A stretch of 64,000 nt of DNA. Source: an uncultured Dysgonomonas sp. (lineage in GTDB: Bacteria > Bacteroidota > Bacteroidia > Bacteroidales > Dysgonomonadaceae). The stretch spans positions 124,001 through 188,000 of the forward strand of contig USOX01000001.1 in assembly GCA_900556485.1 (NCBI GenBank), read 5' to 3'. Made by a program: the position numbers and the translations under genes. The stretch's first letter is position 1; every line of letters starts with the position of its first letter. Positions 55,398-64,000 of this stretch are shown piece by piece. Under the pieces are notes generated by a model, which did no database searches, was not told the DNA's origin, and saw only the letters and a program-made list of their open reading frames with translations.

Positions 55398-55730
55398 TGT
55401 AAAAAAATAAAAATTTAAAATAAAAATACTATTTGCAGAAGATGTACATTAATAGAAAAGCTAAAAGAAACTAGACAAGAAGGTTACCGAGAAGGGAAAT
55501 GCTTGAAAAGAAAATTTAAACTATACTTAAGAACTCTTATGCGAAGCAAATGTAGGAATAAAAATCAGTAAATGATATATTTATTCAACTATTTTTTACT
55601 TGAATATAGTTGTAAATTAACTTTTATTTATTATGAGGAAGATAATATTTATATATTTTAGGATTAAGTTGTGAAAATGTAAGTAAACATGAATATTAGA
55701 TAGTGTTTTGTTACATCTGAATTGGATTAG
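55398..55730. other. 333-bp leader/promoter region of the RRM gene
   Basis: A minus-strand TACATTTG (55547-55554) fits the -7 consensus and would give a 5' untranslated leader of about 140 nt, A-rich next to the start codon. The part beyond 55560 is AT-rich with no signal I could name. Confidence 0.5.
55547..55554 (-). promoter_or_regulatory. -7 promoter element (TACATTTG) for the RRM gene
   Basis: Exact TAnnTTTG on the minus strand, 150 nt before the start codon; -33 box not clear. Confidence 0.5.
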
Positions 55731-55770
55731 AAAAAAACCGGATAATTAACTTTTTATGTTAATTATCCGG
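55731..55770 (-). terminator. Terminator of the HAD-ribF-lipoprotein operon
   Basis: Perfect 13-bp stem CCGGATAATTAAC / GTTAATTATCCGG with a 7-nt loop; the seven As on the left give the U-tract on the minus strand. Confidence 0.92.
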
Positions 55771-55799
55771 CTTTTTATATAAAGAGTAGATTATATTGT

Positions 55800-56420
55800 T
55801 TAGTTCTCTTCTGCAGTTACGACTTCTTCTTCTTCATGGTCATGTTCTTCGAACATTCCTTTAAGAAATTCCGGGATATAGGTAGTCATAAATTCACCTT
55901 TACGGAAAAGTTTGGTTTTGTACGTAACTCCGCTAAGTCCAGATCCTTTGCGTACCATAACTTGTATTTGATCAGGGAAAGGAGTGACCAGATCGTAATC
56001 GAAAGATTTTCTATCTATACATATATCCTCTACTAATGTATAGAAACCTTTATAAAGTATACTATCAAGCATTATTTCGTTTTTTACTTGTGTTTTTGAT
56101 GCAAACTTTATACTTATTTCATCCCCATACATTTCCCCAACTTTTACATACTGTTCTTGCAGAGGATTTAGGATAACAGAGTCTAGTCTCGCATGTATCA
56201 AGAATGATAAAGAGTCACCATTAATTATTATCTGATGATTTCCTGTTGCTAACTGTCCGAAAGAGAATAATGTATTCGGACCAATGGTTATCGGTTTTCC
56301 GGTGTCAATTGAAAGTGTGATTGCACTGTCGGATGGATTATCAATCTGTACCTCCACATTCTTAGAAGAGCAGGAAGAAATAAGGAATATTAATATTCCA
56401 ATAAAAAAGATGTTTTTCAT
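55800..56420 (-). CDS. Lipoprotein of unknown function
   Basis: Lipobox ISSC (Cys at about residue 17) and SSKNVEV. 206 aa; the early part repeats short beta strands (VEVQIDNPSDSAITLSID), resembling a transthyretin- or Ig-like sandwich. The C-terminus is acidic with HDHEEEE, which could bind metal but may be just a low-complexity tail. Last gene of a three-gene unit behind ribF. No named family recognised. Confidence 0.72.
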   Translation of the reverse strand: MKNIFFIGILIFLISSCSSKNVEVQIDNPSDSAITLSIDTGKPITIGPNTLFSFGQLATGNHQIIINGDSLSFLIHARLDSVILNPLQEQYVKVGEMYGDEISIKFASKTQVKNEIMLDSILYKGFYTLVEDICIDRKSFDYDLVTPFPDQIQVMVRKGSGLSGVTYKTKLFRKGEFMTTYIPEFLKGMFEEHDHEEEEVVTAEEN

Positions 56421-56460
56421 TTTCTCTAAATTTTAAAGTGTGTAATCTGTTTAGTGTTTG

Positions 56461-57387
56461 TTATTTGTATTTCTTTATCGTTGCTATAACGTTATCCTTA
56501 TCCCGCCTGATATGTTCTTTCAATGTCTCTATATCCTTGAATTTTTCATCAGGACGAATAAACTCAAGGAATTCTACAGTGAGTTCTTTATTATATAAAT
56601 CTCCGTCGAAGTCGAAGATATTTACTTCTATACTAATATTATTTCCATTTTGTAAAGTTGGACGATTGCCGATATAAAGCATACCATCATATTTTACTTT
56701 ATTTATATATGCAAATACTGCATATACACCTAATGCCGGCACTACTTTGTAAGTTTCCCATATTTGAATATTTGCTGTTGGGAATCCTATGGTACGCCCT
56801 ACCTTAAAGCCTTCGACTATTTTTCCCGAAATAGTGTAATTGTAGGATAGTAATTCTGCTGCTTTTCTTACATTTCCTTCACTCAATAATTGTCTGATAC
56901 GAGAAGAGCTGACGTGTTCAAATGGCAATTCTTTTGCTTCAATTACATGTATTCCGATCTGCTCTCCATACTGCTTATATTCATGAAAACCATCCTTTCT
57001 GTTATATCCAAAACGATGGTCATAGCCAATTACAAGAGTATCTACAGATAGCTTTTCTTTCAATATATTCTGCATAAAATCATATGCTGATAGTTGAGAG
57101 ATTTCTACTGTGAAATCGAGGCATACACAATAGTCTATACCTGTAGAAGCCAGACGTTCTTTTTTCTCCTCGAAGCTACAAAGCAAAGCCGGTTGATAAT
57201 CTTTTTGGAGTACCTTTCGGGGATGTATAGGAAAAGTTATGACAGCAGATGGCAATTTTTTTTCTTTTGCTATCTGCTTTACCTGTTCTATAAGGAAGCG
57301 GTGTCCTGTATGTACACCATCGAAAAAACCAATGGTAGCAACCAATGGTAAATTATCCGGTTTATTATATTTGTCAATAAGTAGCAT
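56461..57387 (-). CDS. ribF: Bifunctional riboflavin kinase / FAD synthetase (RibF)
   Basis: Makes FMN and then FAD from riboflavin. The N-terminal nucleotidyltransferase domain has IGFFDGVHTGHRFLI and the ISxxRI-like SSSRIRQLL; the C-terminal kinase domain has GRTIGFPTANI (phosphate/riboflavin site) and NRPTL. 308 aa, usual length. It lies 20 nt after a HAD phosphatase gene, which could relate to flavin-precursor dephosphorylation, though that is only context. Confidence 0.96.
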   Translation of the reverse strand: MLLIDKYNKPDNLPLVATIGFFDGVHTGHRFLIEQVKQIAKEKKLPSAVITFPIHPRKVLQKDYQPALLCSFEEKKERLASTGIDYCVCLDFTVEISQLSAYDFMQNILKEKLSVDTLVIGYDHRFGYNRKDGFHEYKQYGEQIGIHVIEAKELPFEHVSSSRIRQLLSEGNVRKAAELLSYNYTISGKIVEGFKVGRTIGFPTANIQIWETYKVVPALGVYAVFAYINKVKYDGMLYIGNRPTLQNGNNISIEVNIFDFDGDLYNKELTVEFLEFIRPDEKFKDIETLKEHIRRDKDNVIATIKKYK

Positions 57388-57407
57388 AAGTAGGGTTGCT
57401 TACTAGA

Positions 57408-58040
57408 TTAAAGTAAGCCTTTATCAGTAAACACTTTTCTGAGGTCTTCTGTTTGATCTACCAGATAAACCTGAAAACCAAGTCCGGCACCTATTTCTAT
57501 ATTTGTTTTTCCGTCATCCAGAAATAAAGTTTCGGCAGGATTCATCCCCGAATCTTTAAGAATGAAATCGTAAATCTCCCTGTCGGGTTTAGCGTAACCT
57601 ATTTCGTAAGAGAGATAGCATTTATCGAAAAAAGCGTTGATTGGTAAACCTTCCGGCGAGAAATCTTTTGTCTGTGCCCAACCCATAATGGTAGGGTTTG
57701 TATTGCTTAGCAAATAAACATTATATTTTTTGCGAAGGTCTTTTAATAATTGAAATTTATATTCAGGTATTCCATCAAGAAAGCCCATCCATCCGGAATC
57801 AATATCAGCATCGGATATATTTTCGTTTCCTGCTAGCTTGCGAAACTCTGTGTAAAAGTCTTTACGACTGATCTTACCTTCTTCGTATTCGAGGAATATA
57901 CCGCTTTGGCGAAATTCACTCAGATAATCACTTATGTTTGGAAAACCTATTTCTGTAAAACGGTTAAATGCTTTTTGCTTATCGAGGTTCACTATAACAC
58001 CACCAAAATCGAATAGAATATTCTTAATTTCTTTGCCCAT
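57408..58040 (-). CDS. HAD-superfamily (subfamily IA) phosphatase
   Basis: 210 aa. Motif I LFDFGGVIVN keeps the nucleophile Asp but has Gly in the second Asp position, as in YihX-type enzymes; motif II LLSNTNPT, motif III Lys in YAKPDREIY, and motif IV FLDDGKTNIE are all present. Cap domain from about 18 to 95. The substrate is likely a small phosphorylated metabolite. First gene of the operon with ribF; a near-consensus minus-strand -7 element (TACCTTCG at 58074-58081) lies upstream. Confidence 0.9.
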   Translation of the reverse strand: MGKEIKNILFDFGGVIVNLDKQKAFNRFTEIGFPNISDYLSEFRQSGIFLEYEEGKISRKDFYTEFRKLAGNENISDADIDSGWMGFLDGIPEYKFQLLKDLRKKYNVYLLSNTNPTIMGWAQTKDFSPEGLPINAFFDKCYLSYEIGYAKPDREIYDFILKDSGMNPAETLFLDDGKTNIEIGAGLGFQVYLVDQTEDLRKVFTDKGLL

Positions 58041-58124
58041 ATGATCTTATCTAAACATTATATATTAATAGTACGAAGGTAGTTATTTATTCCTTAAGTG
58101 CTGCTGTTTTCAAATTTGTATTTG

Positions 58125-58132
58125 TATTTTTG
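58125..58132 (+). promoter_or_regulatory. -7 promoter element (TATTTTTG) for recO
   Basis: Exact TAnnTTTG, 25 nt before the GTG start of recO; the -33 box is poor. Confidence 0.5.
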
Positions 58133-58157
58133 TTAACACTAAAAAACGAGAGTAAAA

Positions 58158-58880
58158 GTGTTTCATAAAACAAAGGGTTTAGTCTTAAGTACAATAAACT
58201 ATAGTGATAAATATATTCTCGCTCAGATTTTTACCGAATCTTTTGGGCGCGTTACATATATGGTACCAAAATCGAAAGGAAAAACATCGAAAGTACCCCG
58301 TTCGTTATTTGCTCCATTGGCTATTCTCGATATGGATGTGGAACATCAAACATCGCGCGATATTCAGCGAATAAGGGAAGCCCGTGCAGACTTTTTTTCG
58401 TATGGAATATCTGCTGATCTGGCTAAAACATCGATGGCCTTTTTTTTGTCAGAGTTTCTATCCCGTGTGCTTAGGGATACAAATGACAGCCAGTTGTTGT
58501 TTAATTATTTGGAACAATCGGTTCATATTCTGGAGATGGCAGATAATAGTATTGCTAATTATCATTTGGTATTTATGCTAAAGCTTAGCCATTTTATGGG
58601 ATTTTATCCTAATCTGGAAGAGTACAGAATGAATGATTTGTTTGATATGATTAATGGTGAGTTTGTAATGTATCAGCCTTTACATAAACATTTCCTGAAC
58701 AGGACTGATAGTAAAGCATTATCTTTACTGGCCCGGATATCTTATGAAAATATGCATCGTTTTGTGTTTTCGAGGCAAGACCGATTAAATATAGTAAATA
58801 AAATATTAGAATATTACCGCTTACATTTATATGATTTTCCGGCTTTGAAATCGTTAGATGTATTACATGAACTGTTTTAA
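58158..58880 (+). CDS. recO: DNA repair protein RecO
   Basis: Loads RecA onto SSB-coated single strands in the RecF pathway and anneals DNA. The N-terminal OB fold (KGLVLSTINYSDKYILAQIFTESFGRVTYMV) and the helical domain are clear; the zinc-finger Cys residues of some RecO proteins are absent, as usual in this phylum. 240 aa with a GTG start, chosen because the OB fold begins at once and no ATG fits. The next gene follows in 3 nt. Confidence 0.9.
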   Translation: MFHKTKGLVLSTINYSDKYILAQIFTESFGRVTYMVPKSKGKTSKVPRSLFAPLAILDMDVEHQTSRDIQRIREARADFFSYGISADLAKTSMAFFLSEFLSRVLRDTNDSQLLFNYLEQSVHILEMADNSIANYHLVFMLKLSHFMGFYPNLEEYRMNDLFDMINGEFVMYQPLHKHFLNRTDSKALSLLARISYENMHRFVFSRQDRLNIVNKILEYYRLHLYDFPALKSLDVLHELF

Positions 58881-58883
58881 GTT

Positions 58884-60677
58884 ATGACATTAGAAGAAGT
58901 AAAAGATTCGTATATAAAACTGATAGAGAAGGAAAGACTTACTCTATCGAAACTGAAAAGGACTATTTTCCAGATAGGAACATTACGTTTGATCGTAGTA
59001 TTAGCATGTATAGCTCTTTGTTATATTTTATGGGGAAATACACTGCTTCTGGTTTCTGTAATTGGATTGTCTATTGTCCTTTTTCTTTTTTTGATGAAAT
59101 ATCATAACAGGCTTTTTATAAAGAAAAGGTATTGCGAACTATTGATACAGAATGCGGAGAATGAGCTGAAAGGCATCGATTATGATTTTTCGGCTTTCGA
59201 TGGGGCTCCGGAGAAAGCAGATGCAAGCCATAGTTTTAGTTACGATTTAGACCTGTTTGGGAATCATTCTTTTTTTCAATCAATAAATCGCACCGTGACC
59301 TCATTAGGTAAGGATAAACTAACAGATACATTACTTTATCCATTCGAACGGAAAGAGGATATTATAGCACAGCAAGAAGCCATAAAAGAGTTGAGTAAGA
59401 ATCCACGTTTGCTTAATTATTTCAGGGCAAGAGGGCAAATGAGCGAGACTGAAGATTTGGATATACATAATTTCTCTCAGCAATTTTTGCAAACAAAATT
59501 GTTATCGGGGAGTAAATGGCGGTTTATGAAATATATTGCGCCCATTACTTTCTTTACTGCAATTGTGTTGAATACTATCGGACTGGTTCCGGTGTCAGTT
59601 GTAGGGATGTGTTGGGTTATCTTATTTGGATTGAGCTTACTTTCATTGAAGGATATAGCAAAGAAAATGAGTTTGTTTGAGAAGAAATTAGCCACATTAG
59701 ATACTTATTCCAAGCTGTTTAAGATAATAGAAAACGAAGAATTTCATTCATCTTTATTAAAGGAACTTCAACAAGATGTAAAAGACGGACAATATGCATC
59801 GGTTGCTATTCATCAATTAAAATCGCATAGTAATAATCTGGATCAGTCTTCTAATATTTTAGGTTTGTTGGTTTTGAATCCAGTTCTTTTTTGGAATGTG
59901 ATTTTCTCTGTTAAGATAGAGAAATGGATTGGAGAACATAAGAATAATATCGTTGACTGGTTTAAAGTGCTAGCTAAGTTTGACAGCCTTGTTTCTCTTG
60001 CTGTGTTTTCTTACAATAACCCATCCTATGTTTATCCGGAAGTTTCGGAAACGTTCATGCTTAAGGGTGAGAATCTGGGACACCCTTTGCTTAATAGAAA
60101 TGTGTGTGTACCCAATGATATTGATATAGAGAAGCACCCTTATTTTCTGGTGGTTACAGGGGCTAATATGGCAGGAAAAAGTACGTATTTGCGCACCATT
60201 GGTTTAAATCTGGTTTTAGCTTGTAGTGGTGCCCCTGTTTGCGCTACAGCAATGACATTTTACCCTTTTCATTTGGTGACTAATCTGAGGACTTCCGATT
60301 CGCTTACTGATAATGAGTCTTATTTCTTTGCTGAGCTTAAACGTTTGAAAATGATTATAGACCGCCTTCAATCGGGAGAACAGTTGTTTATTATTCTGGA
60401 TGAAATACTTAAAGGTACAAATTCCGAGGATAAGCAGAAGGGGTCTATAGCACTGATGAAACAATTGGTGTCGTTAGCGGGTAATGGAATTATTGCTACA
60501 CACGATTTATTATTGGGTAATCTGGAGAAAGAATTTCCGGAAGCAATAAAAAATTATAGATTTGAAGCAGATATTAAAGATGAACAACTATCTTTCACAT
60601 ATAAAATAAGAGAGGGTGTTGCCCAGAATATGAACGCAAGCTTCTTGATGAAAAAAATGGGAATTACAGGGCTATAG
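58884..60677 (+). CDS. MutS-family ATPase with transmembrane segments
   Basis: 597 aa. The C-terminal third is a MutS ATPase domain: Walker A GANMAGKSTYLRT (near 424), the N2 motif LRTSDSLTDNESYFFAELKR, Walker B FIILDEILKGTNSEDK (near 501) and GIIATHDL. Before it lie two hydrophobic hairpins, about residues 30-72 and 212-255, which should anchor the protein to the inner membrane, and a helical core resembling the MutS lever/clamp. The mismatch-recognition domain I (Phe-x-Glu) is absent, so it is not a classic mismatch-repair MutS. Co-transcribed with recO, 3 nt apart. Function unproven. Confidence 0.87.
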   Translation: MTLEEVKDSYIKLIEKERLTLSKLKRTIFQIGTLRLIVVLACIALCYILWGNTLLLVSVIGLSIVLFLFLMKYHNRLFIKKRYCELLIQNAENELKGIDYDFSAFDGAPEKADASHSFSYDLDLFGNHSFFQSINRTVTSLGKDKLTDTLLYPFERKEDIIAQQEAIKELSKNPRLLNYFRARGQMSETEDLDIHNFSQQFLQTKLLSGSKWRFMKYIAPITFFTAIVLNTIGLVPVSVVGMCWVILFGLSLLSLKDIAKKMSLFEKKLATLDTYSKLFKIIENEEFHSSLLKELQQDVKDGQYASVAIHQLKSHSNNLDQSSNILGLLVLNPVLFWNVIFSVKIEKWIGEHKNNIVDWFKVLAKFDSLVSLAVFSYNNPSYVYPEVSETFMLKGENLGHPLLNRNVCVPNDIDIEKHPYFLVVTGANMAGKSTYLRTIGLNLVLACSGAPVCATAMTFYPFHLVTNLRTSDSLTDNESYFFAELKRLKMIIDRLQSGEQLFIILDEILKGTNSEDKQKGSIALMKQLVSLAGNGIIATHDLLLGNLEKEFPEAIKNYRFEADIKDEQLSFTYKIREGVAQNMNASFLMKKMGITGL

Positions 60678-60759
60678 GGTAGATATCAAAATTTGAAAAT
60701 TTCAGAATCTCAAGATTTTTAAAAAATATGAGTAAATAGTTATTGTAATTAGGAAAAGA

Positions 60760-61554
60760 ATGAGGATTTCGATTATTATCATAAGTTTATTTGTATCCAT
60801 CTTGTCGGTAGCCCAGAACGATTTGGATATTGAATTTCAGGAATATATTTCTGATTATCAAAATTTTGATATTAAAAAGTTATCAAAAAAAGAATTTGAA
60901 CATTCATTAGCACGATTTTCCATTCAGAATTTGCCTTCTTACAGACGCGACACATCTTTTCTTATTGTAAACAGAAAGTTAGATTTTGATGTGCATGAGA
61001 GCATTTATAGGGTGGTTTTGAACTATGTTGCAGCAGATAGTTCTTTGCGGCAGAATAATTATAGGTTACATGTACTTAAACTGGAGGACCAAATAATTGG
61101 CATCATTTGTAATAGTAATTATCCTAAAAAGATAGACACTTACTTTGATGAAGATAAAATCAATTGGTATATAAAGCAGCATGATTTGTTTTATCAGGTA
61201 ATAACGGATATAGATGTTCTTATTTCGGATCTGTTACAAAATAAGGTTTATGGTTATAAGTGTGGAATAGTACCAATAGAAAAGGAGGTGCCCGAACAAT
61301 ATGGTTATAAATTGAATGAGGTAAAGAACATTCCTGTATTCAGAGAATGGATTCGGTCGTATAATCCTGAATTGCAGACGTACGGTGTGGATGCCCTGAG
61401 TACAATATATAATAAGGCTGGATCCGAAATTGTACAACAACAAAAAAGAGCTGTGGAATATGATTTGAAGCTGATCGATTATGTAAAGAAAAGAAATTCT
61501 ATCATTAATACATGTTCGGGTAGTATACATGGCATATATAAGTCTGTGTTTTGA
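60760..61554 (+). CDS. Exported protein of unknown function
   Basis: 264 aa with a signal peptide (MRISIIIISLFVSILSVAQ, cleavage after about residue 18). The mature part is rich in Tyr, Asp and Lys and looks mainly alpha-helical, without repeats or lipobox. No family recognised. It lies 82 nt after the MutS-like gene and 37 nt before the DUF2851 gene, all on the same strand, so it may share their transcript. Confidence 0.7.
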   Translation: MRISIIIISLFVSILSVAQNDLDIEFQEYISDYQNFDIKKLSKKEFEHSLARFSIQNLPSYRRDTSFLIVNRKLDFDVHESIYRVVLNYVAADSSLRQNNYRLHVLKLEDQIIGIICNSNYPKKIDTYFDEDKINWYIKQHDLFYQVITDIDVLISDLLQNKVYGYKCGIVPIEKEVPEQYGYKLNEVKNIPVFREWIRSYNPELQTYGVDALSTIYNKAGSEIVQQQKRAVEYDLKLIDYVKKRNSIINTCSGSIHGIYKSVF

Positions 61555-61591
61555 TTTTATCAGGGAAGGAATAGGATAAGAAGATAAGAAT

Positions 61592-62857
61592 ATGGAGGAT
61601 ATTTTACATTATATATGGAAGTTCAGGCTATTTCAAAAAGATTTGCAAACGACAACAGGACAAGTAATCGAAGTTATAGATGTTGGCTTGCCTAATACCA
61701 ATGCCGGTCCTGATTTTTTTAATGCAAAGGTAAAAATAGGAGATAAGGTTTGGGCCGGAAATATTGAGATACATAAAACATCCGGTGATTGGGTAAAACA
61801 TAATCATCATAAGGATAAAAGCTATAATTCGGTGATTCTTCATATTGTAGAAAAAGCTGACAGTGAAGTGCTGAATGAGCAAGGTATGTCTGTTATGCAG
61901 TGTGAGATAATGTATCCGGAGTATATAAAAGAAAATTACTCATTTCTGATCCATTCTAATACAGATATTCCGTGCTGTAATTATATTAGTTCTATTCCCG
62001 GCTTTCATCTGAGTTCGTGGATGAATACTTTGCTGATAGAGCGTCTGGAACGGAAAGCAGGCCATATACAGACTTTGCTTGATCGTTTTATGAATTCGTG
62101 GGAGGATGCTTTTTATGTCCTTCTTTCCAGGAATTTTGGCTTTGGGTTAAACTCAGATTCTTTTGAGCGATTGGCTCTTAGTCTGCCATTGAAATATATA
62201 CAAAAGCAAGGTGATAACCTTATTCAGATAGAAGCTTTGCTGTTCGGACAGGCTGGGATGTTGGATAATACAGATATAAAGGATGACTATTTTGCATTGT
62301 TGCAAAAAGAATATAGCTTTTTGAAAAATAAATATGAATTAAAGTCGTTAGAATCATATACTTTCAAAATGTTAAGGATGCGGCCTACGGCTTTTCCGCA
62401 ACTAAGAATAGCTCAACTAGCGGCATTATTACATAGTTCGCATGGTCTGTTTTCGAAAATAATATCGTGTGAGGATGTAGGGAGAATAAGACTGATGTTT
62501 CATGTAAATGCGTCGGAATATTGGCAAACTCATTATACTTTCGGTGAAAGATCGGAAAAGAAAAGTAAATATCTTGGCGATTCGTCTCTTGATATTGTGC
62601 TTATTAATACGGTTGCTCCACTTCTTTTCCTTTATGGAAAAAGTATAAACAGTGAAGAGTATTGCGAAAGGGCTTTCAAATTTCTGGAAGAGATAAAGCC
62701 GGAAAAGAATGCAATAACAAAACGTTTCGAGAAATTGAGTATTCCGTTGAAGAATGCAGCTGATTCTCAGGCAATGATTCAATTGAAAAGAGAATATTGC
62801 GAAGTTCGTAAATGTTTGTTTTGTCGGATAGGGCACAGGGTGTTGAAGAGTAATTGA
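61592..62857 (+). CDS. DUF2851 family protein
   Basis: 421 aa with no signal peptide or membrane segments. The N-terminus is typical of the family: YIWKFRLF, then NTNAGPDFFNAKVKIG and WAGNIEIHKTSGDWVKHNHHKDKSYNSVILHIV, with an acidic/His cluster (PDFFNAK, EIHKTSDW-like, HxHxxDKxYNxVxLHVV) that suggests a nuclease-like or metal-dependent active site. Biological role not established. Broadly found in Bacteroidota. Confidence 0.86.
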   Translation: MEDILHYIWKFRLFQKDLQTTTGQVIEVIDVGLPNTNAGPDFFNAKVKIGDKVWAGNIEIHKTSGDWVKHNHHKDKSYNSVILHIVEKADSEVLNEQGMSVMQCEIMYPEYIKENYSFLIHSNTDIPCCNYISSIPGFHLSSWMNTLLIERLERKAGHIQTLLDRFMNSWEDAFYVLLSRNFGFGLNSDSFERLALSLPLKYIQKQGDNLIQIEALLFGQAGMLDNTDIKDDYFALLQKEYSFLKNKYELKSLESYTFKMLRMRPTAFPQLRIAQLAALLHSSHGLFSKIISCEDVGRIRLMFHVNASEYWQTHYTFGERSEKKSKYLGDSSLDIVLINTVAPLLFLYGKSINSEEYCERAFKFLEEIKPEKNAITKRFEKLSIPLKNAADSQAMIQLKREYCEVRKCLFCRIGHRVLKSN

Positions 62858-62883
62858 CTTAGTATCCTTTGTTGATCTTTGCT

Positions 62884-62906
62884 GTCGCACGATTGTATCG
62901 TGTGAC
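62884..62906. repeat. Inverted repeat downstream of the DUF2851 gene
   Basis: Arms GTCGCACGAT and ATCGTGTGAC (one mismatch) around TGT. It is followed by a block of CACGCAAAGGATTAAGCAAAG-type direct units (about 62916-62945), a pattern I associate with dispersed intergenic repeats. Neither is followed by a T-run, so it is not a standard terminator. Confidence 0.5.
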
Positions 62907-63014
62907 TTAATTTGCCACGCAAAGGATTAAGCAAAGTACGCAATGCTTAAATATATGTACTTATATCATTTACTTAGAATTACTTTATCTATAGAAAAAA
63001 GATATTGACACAAA

Positions 63015-63061
63015 AAGGAAACATTTGAATAATATAAAAAAGTGTGTCATTTGTGTCATTT
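63015..63061 (+). promoter_or_regulatory. AAGGAAACA-N20-(GTGTCATTT)x2 element (third, divergent copy)
   Basis: An exact tandem 9-mer, GTGTCATTT twice (63044-63061), lies 35 nt before the DUF6051 start, with AAGGAAACA 20 nt upstream of it. It resembles the elements at 28184 and 51238. Confidence 0.4.
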
Positions 63062-63096
63062 TATGATTTTTATTTTAGTTATAATCTTTATAAGCA

Positions 63097-64000
63097 ATGA
63101 AATATATAGATCTTTTTAATCATCTGAAGAAGCTGGAAAACTATACAGATAACGAGATTGAGATAAATGACAATCTTGTGATGCGGAATTTTACGTTCGA
63201 GTCGAATTATCGTTTTATACTTCCCGGAGGATTGGGTAATAATGATGATTACGAATATATTCCGAGTATAGCAGAGGATTATGAGCCGGATATTATTCAG
63301 AAGATGCTGAATAAGAGAGATGCCGAGATATTGGAAAATATAAAGTTTCGGTATCACATGATTATGCCTAAGACTGTGTCGAAAGCTAAAGGTGTGATCT
63401 TTATGTTTCATGGTTTTAATGAAAAATATTGGAGTAAATATTTGCCTTGGGCAGTGTATATAGCGGAAAAGACAGGTAAGTCGATTGTGATGTTTCCTAT
63501 TGCGTTTCATATGAACCGGGCACCTGCTATATGGAGTGATTCGCGTGAAATGTATAATGTTAGCCAGCAACGCAAGCAGCGGCATCCTGATGTTATTTGT
63601 TCAAGTCTGTCGAATGTTGCTATCAGTACACGTTTGCATAATAAACCTCAGCGTTTTATCTGGTCGGGATTGCAGACTTATTATGATATGATCGATTTTG
63701 TAGAGCGATTTAAAGAAGGGCTACATCCTGCAATTGAAGCAGATGCTTCTATTGATTTTTTCTCTTATTCTATTGGTACATTTCTGGGTGAAATACTGAT
63801 GATGAGTAATAAGAATGGTTACTTTTCTAATTCAAGATATGTTACTTTTTGTGGAGGGGCTGTATTTAATCGTTTGTCTCCAGTCTCGAAATTTATACTT
63901 GACAGTGAGGCCAATGTAAGTCTTTACTCTTATGTGGTTGAGCATCTGGAAAGCCATATGAAACGGGATGAGGTGCTTCGCCATTATATGCATATGCCAC
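63097..64000 (+). CDS. DUF6051 family alpha/beta hydrolase, 3'-truncated by window edge
   Basis: At least 301 aa, open to the end of the window. No signal peptide. Alpha/beta-hydrolase features are visible: the oxyanion-hole segment FMFHGFNEKYW (near 106-116) and a nucleophile elbow FSYSIGTFLG (near 225-234; G is replaced by S before the Ser). The fold suggests an esterase, lipase or thioesterase; the substrate is unknown. The gene is preceded by a 239-bp gap with repeats. Confidence 0.82.
   Translation, partial: MKYIDLFNHLKKLENYTDNEIEINDNLVMRNFTFESNYRFILPGGLGNNDDYEYIPSIAEDYEPDIIQKMLNKRDAEILENIKFRYHMIMPKTVSKAKGVIFMFHGFNEKYWSKYLPWAVYIAEKTGKSIVMFPIAFHMNRAPAIWSDSREMYNVSQQRKQRHPDVICSSLSNVAISTRLHNKPQRFIWSGLQTYYDMIDFVERFKEGLHPAIEADASIDFFSYSIGTFLGEILMMSNKNGYFSNSRYVTFCGGAVFNRLSPVSKFILDSEANVSLYSYVVEHLESHMKRDEVLRHYMHMP

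Noticed and set aside
57408..58040. Loss of activity in the HAD protein because motif I has one Asp
   Set aside because: The DFGGV form is common in YihX-type HAD phosphatases and does not by itself indicate inactivity.

Overview
The window comes from a low-GC member of the Bacteroidota. Supporting evidence: a SusC/SusD pair, lipoproteins with Bacteroidota-type signal peptides, genes without Shine-Dalgarno sites, several TAnnTTTG (-7) promoter elements (one with a TTTG -33 box at the ideal 19-nt spacing), and families largely confined to this phylum (DUF6056, DUF6051, DUF2851, split NuoC/NuoD with a short NuoG). The gene content looks like Dysgonomonas or a near relative of Bacteroides/Parabacteroides. 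That placement is an inference from gene families; no rRNA gene is present to test it.

Layout. 1-4.7 kb: end of a fermentative D-lactate dehydrogenase gene, a cell-wall amidase, an MlaD/MCE protein and dnaA, closed by a perfect palindromic terminator. 4.7-14.1 kb, minus strand: two DUF3857/transglutaminase-fold exported proteins (one has lost its catalytic Cys) and a SusD/SusC pair. 14.7-28 kb: a complete 14-gene respiratory complex I operon, nuoA to nuoN, with a short NuoG; four of its junctions carry repeats or a MITE-like element. 28.2-29.9 kb: a secreted beta-propeller protein resembling glycoside hydrolases. 29.9-33.6 kb, minus: a reduced Rnf-like cassette (proline-rich membrane anchor, leaderless ApbE, RnfC, RnfD) without rnfA, B, E or G. 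33.7-41.5 kb: a small secreted protein, smpB, der, a GH29 fucosidase with two small paralogous lipoproteins, and yceD-rpmF-fabH. 41.8-51.2 kb: four paralogous DUF6056 polytopic membrane proteins with metH embedded between copies three and four. 51.3-64 kb: an unknown protein plus an orphan metal ABC permease, a split ThrE-type exporter, mdaB, an RRM protein with a long leader, a HAD phosphatase-ribF-lipoprotein operon, recO, a membrane-anchored MutS homologue, DUF2851, and the start of a DUF6051 alpha/beta hydrolase.

How they work together: most of the window is housekeeping (replication start, ribosome rescue and assembly, fatty-acid initiation, riboflavin cofactors, methionine synthesis, NADH-driven respiration). 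The accessory signals worth following are the incomplete Rnf/ApbE cassette, the DUF6056 array around metH, the repeats inside the nuo operon, and a bipartite 9-bp-repeat element that recurs upstream of three unrelated genes. No tRNA, rRNA, CRISPR array, transposase or phage gene was found.
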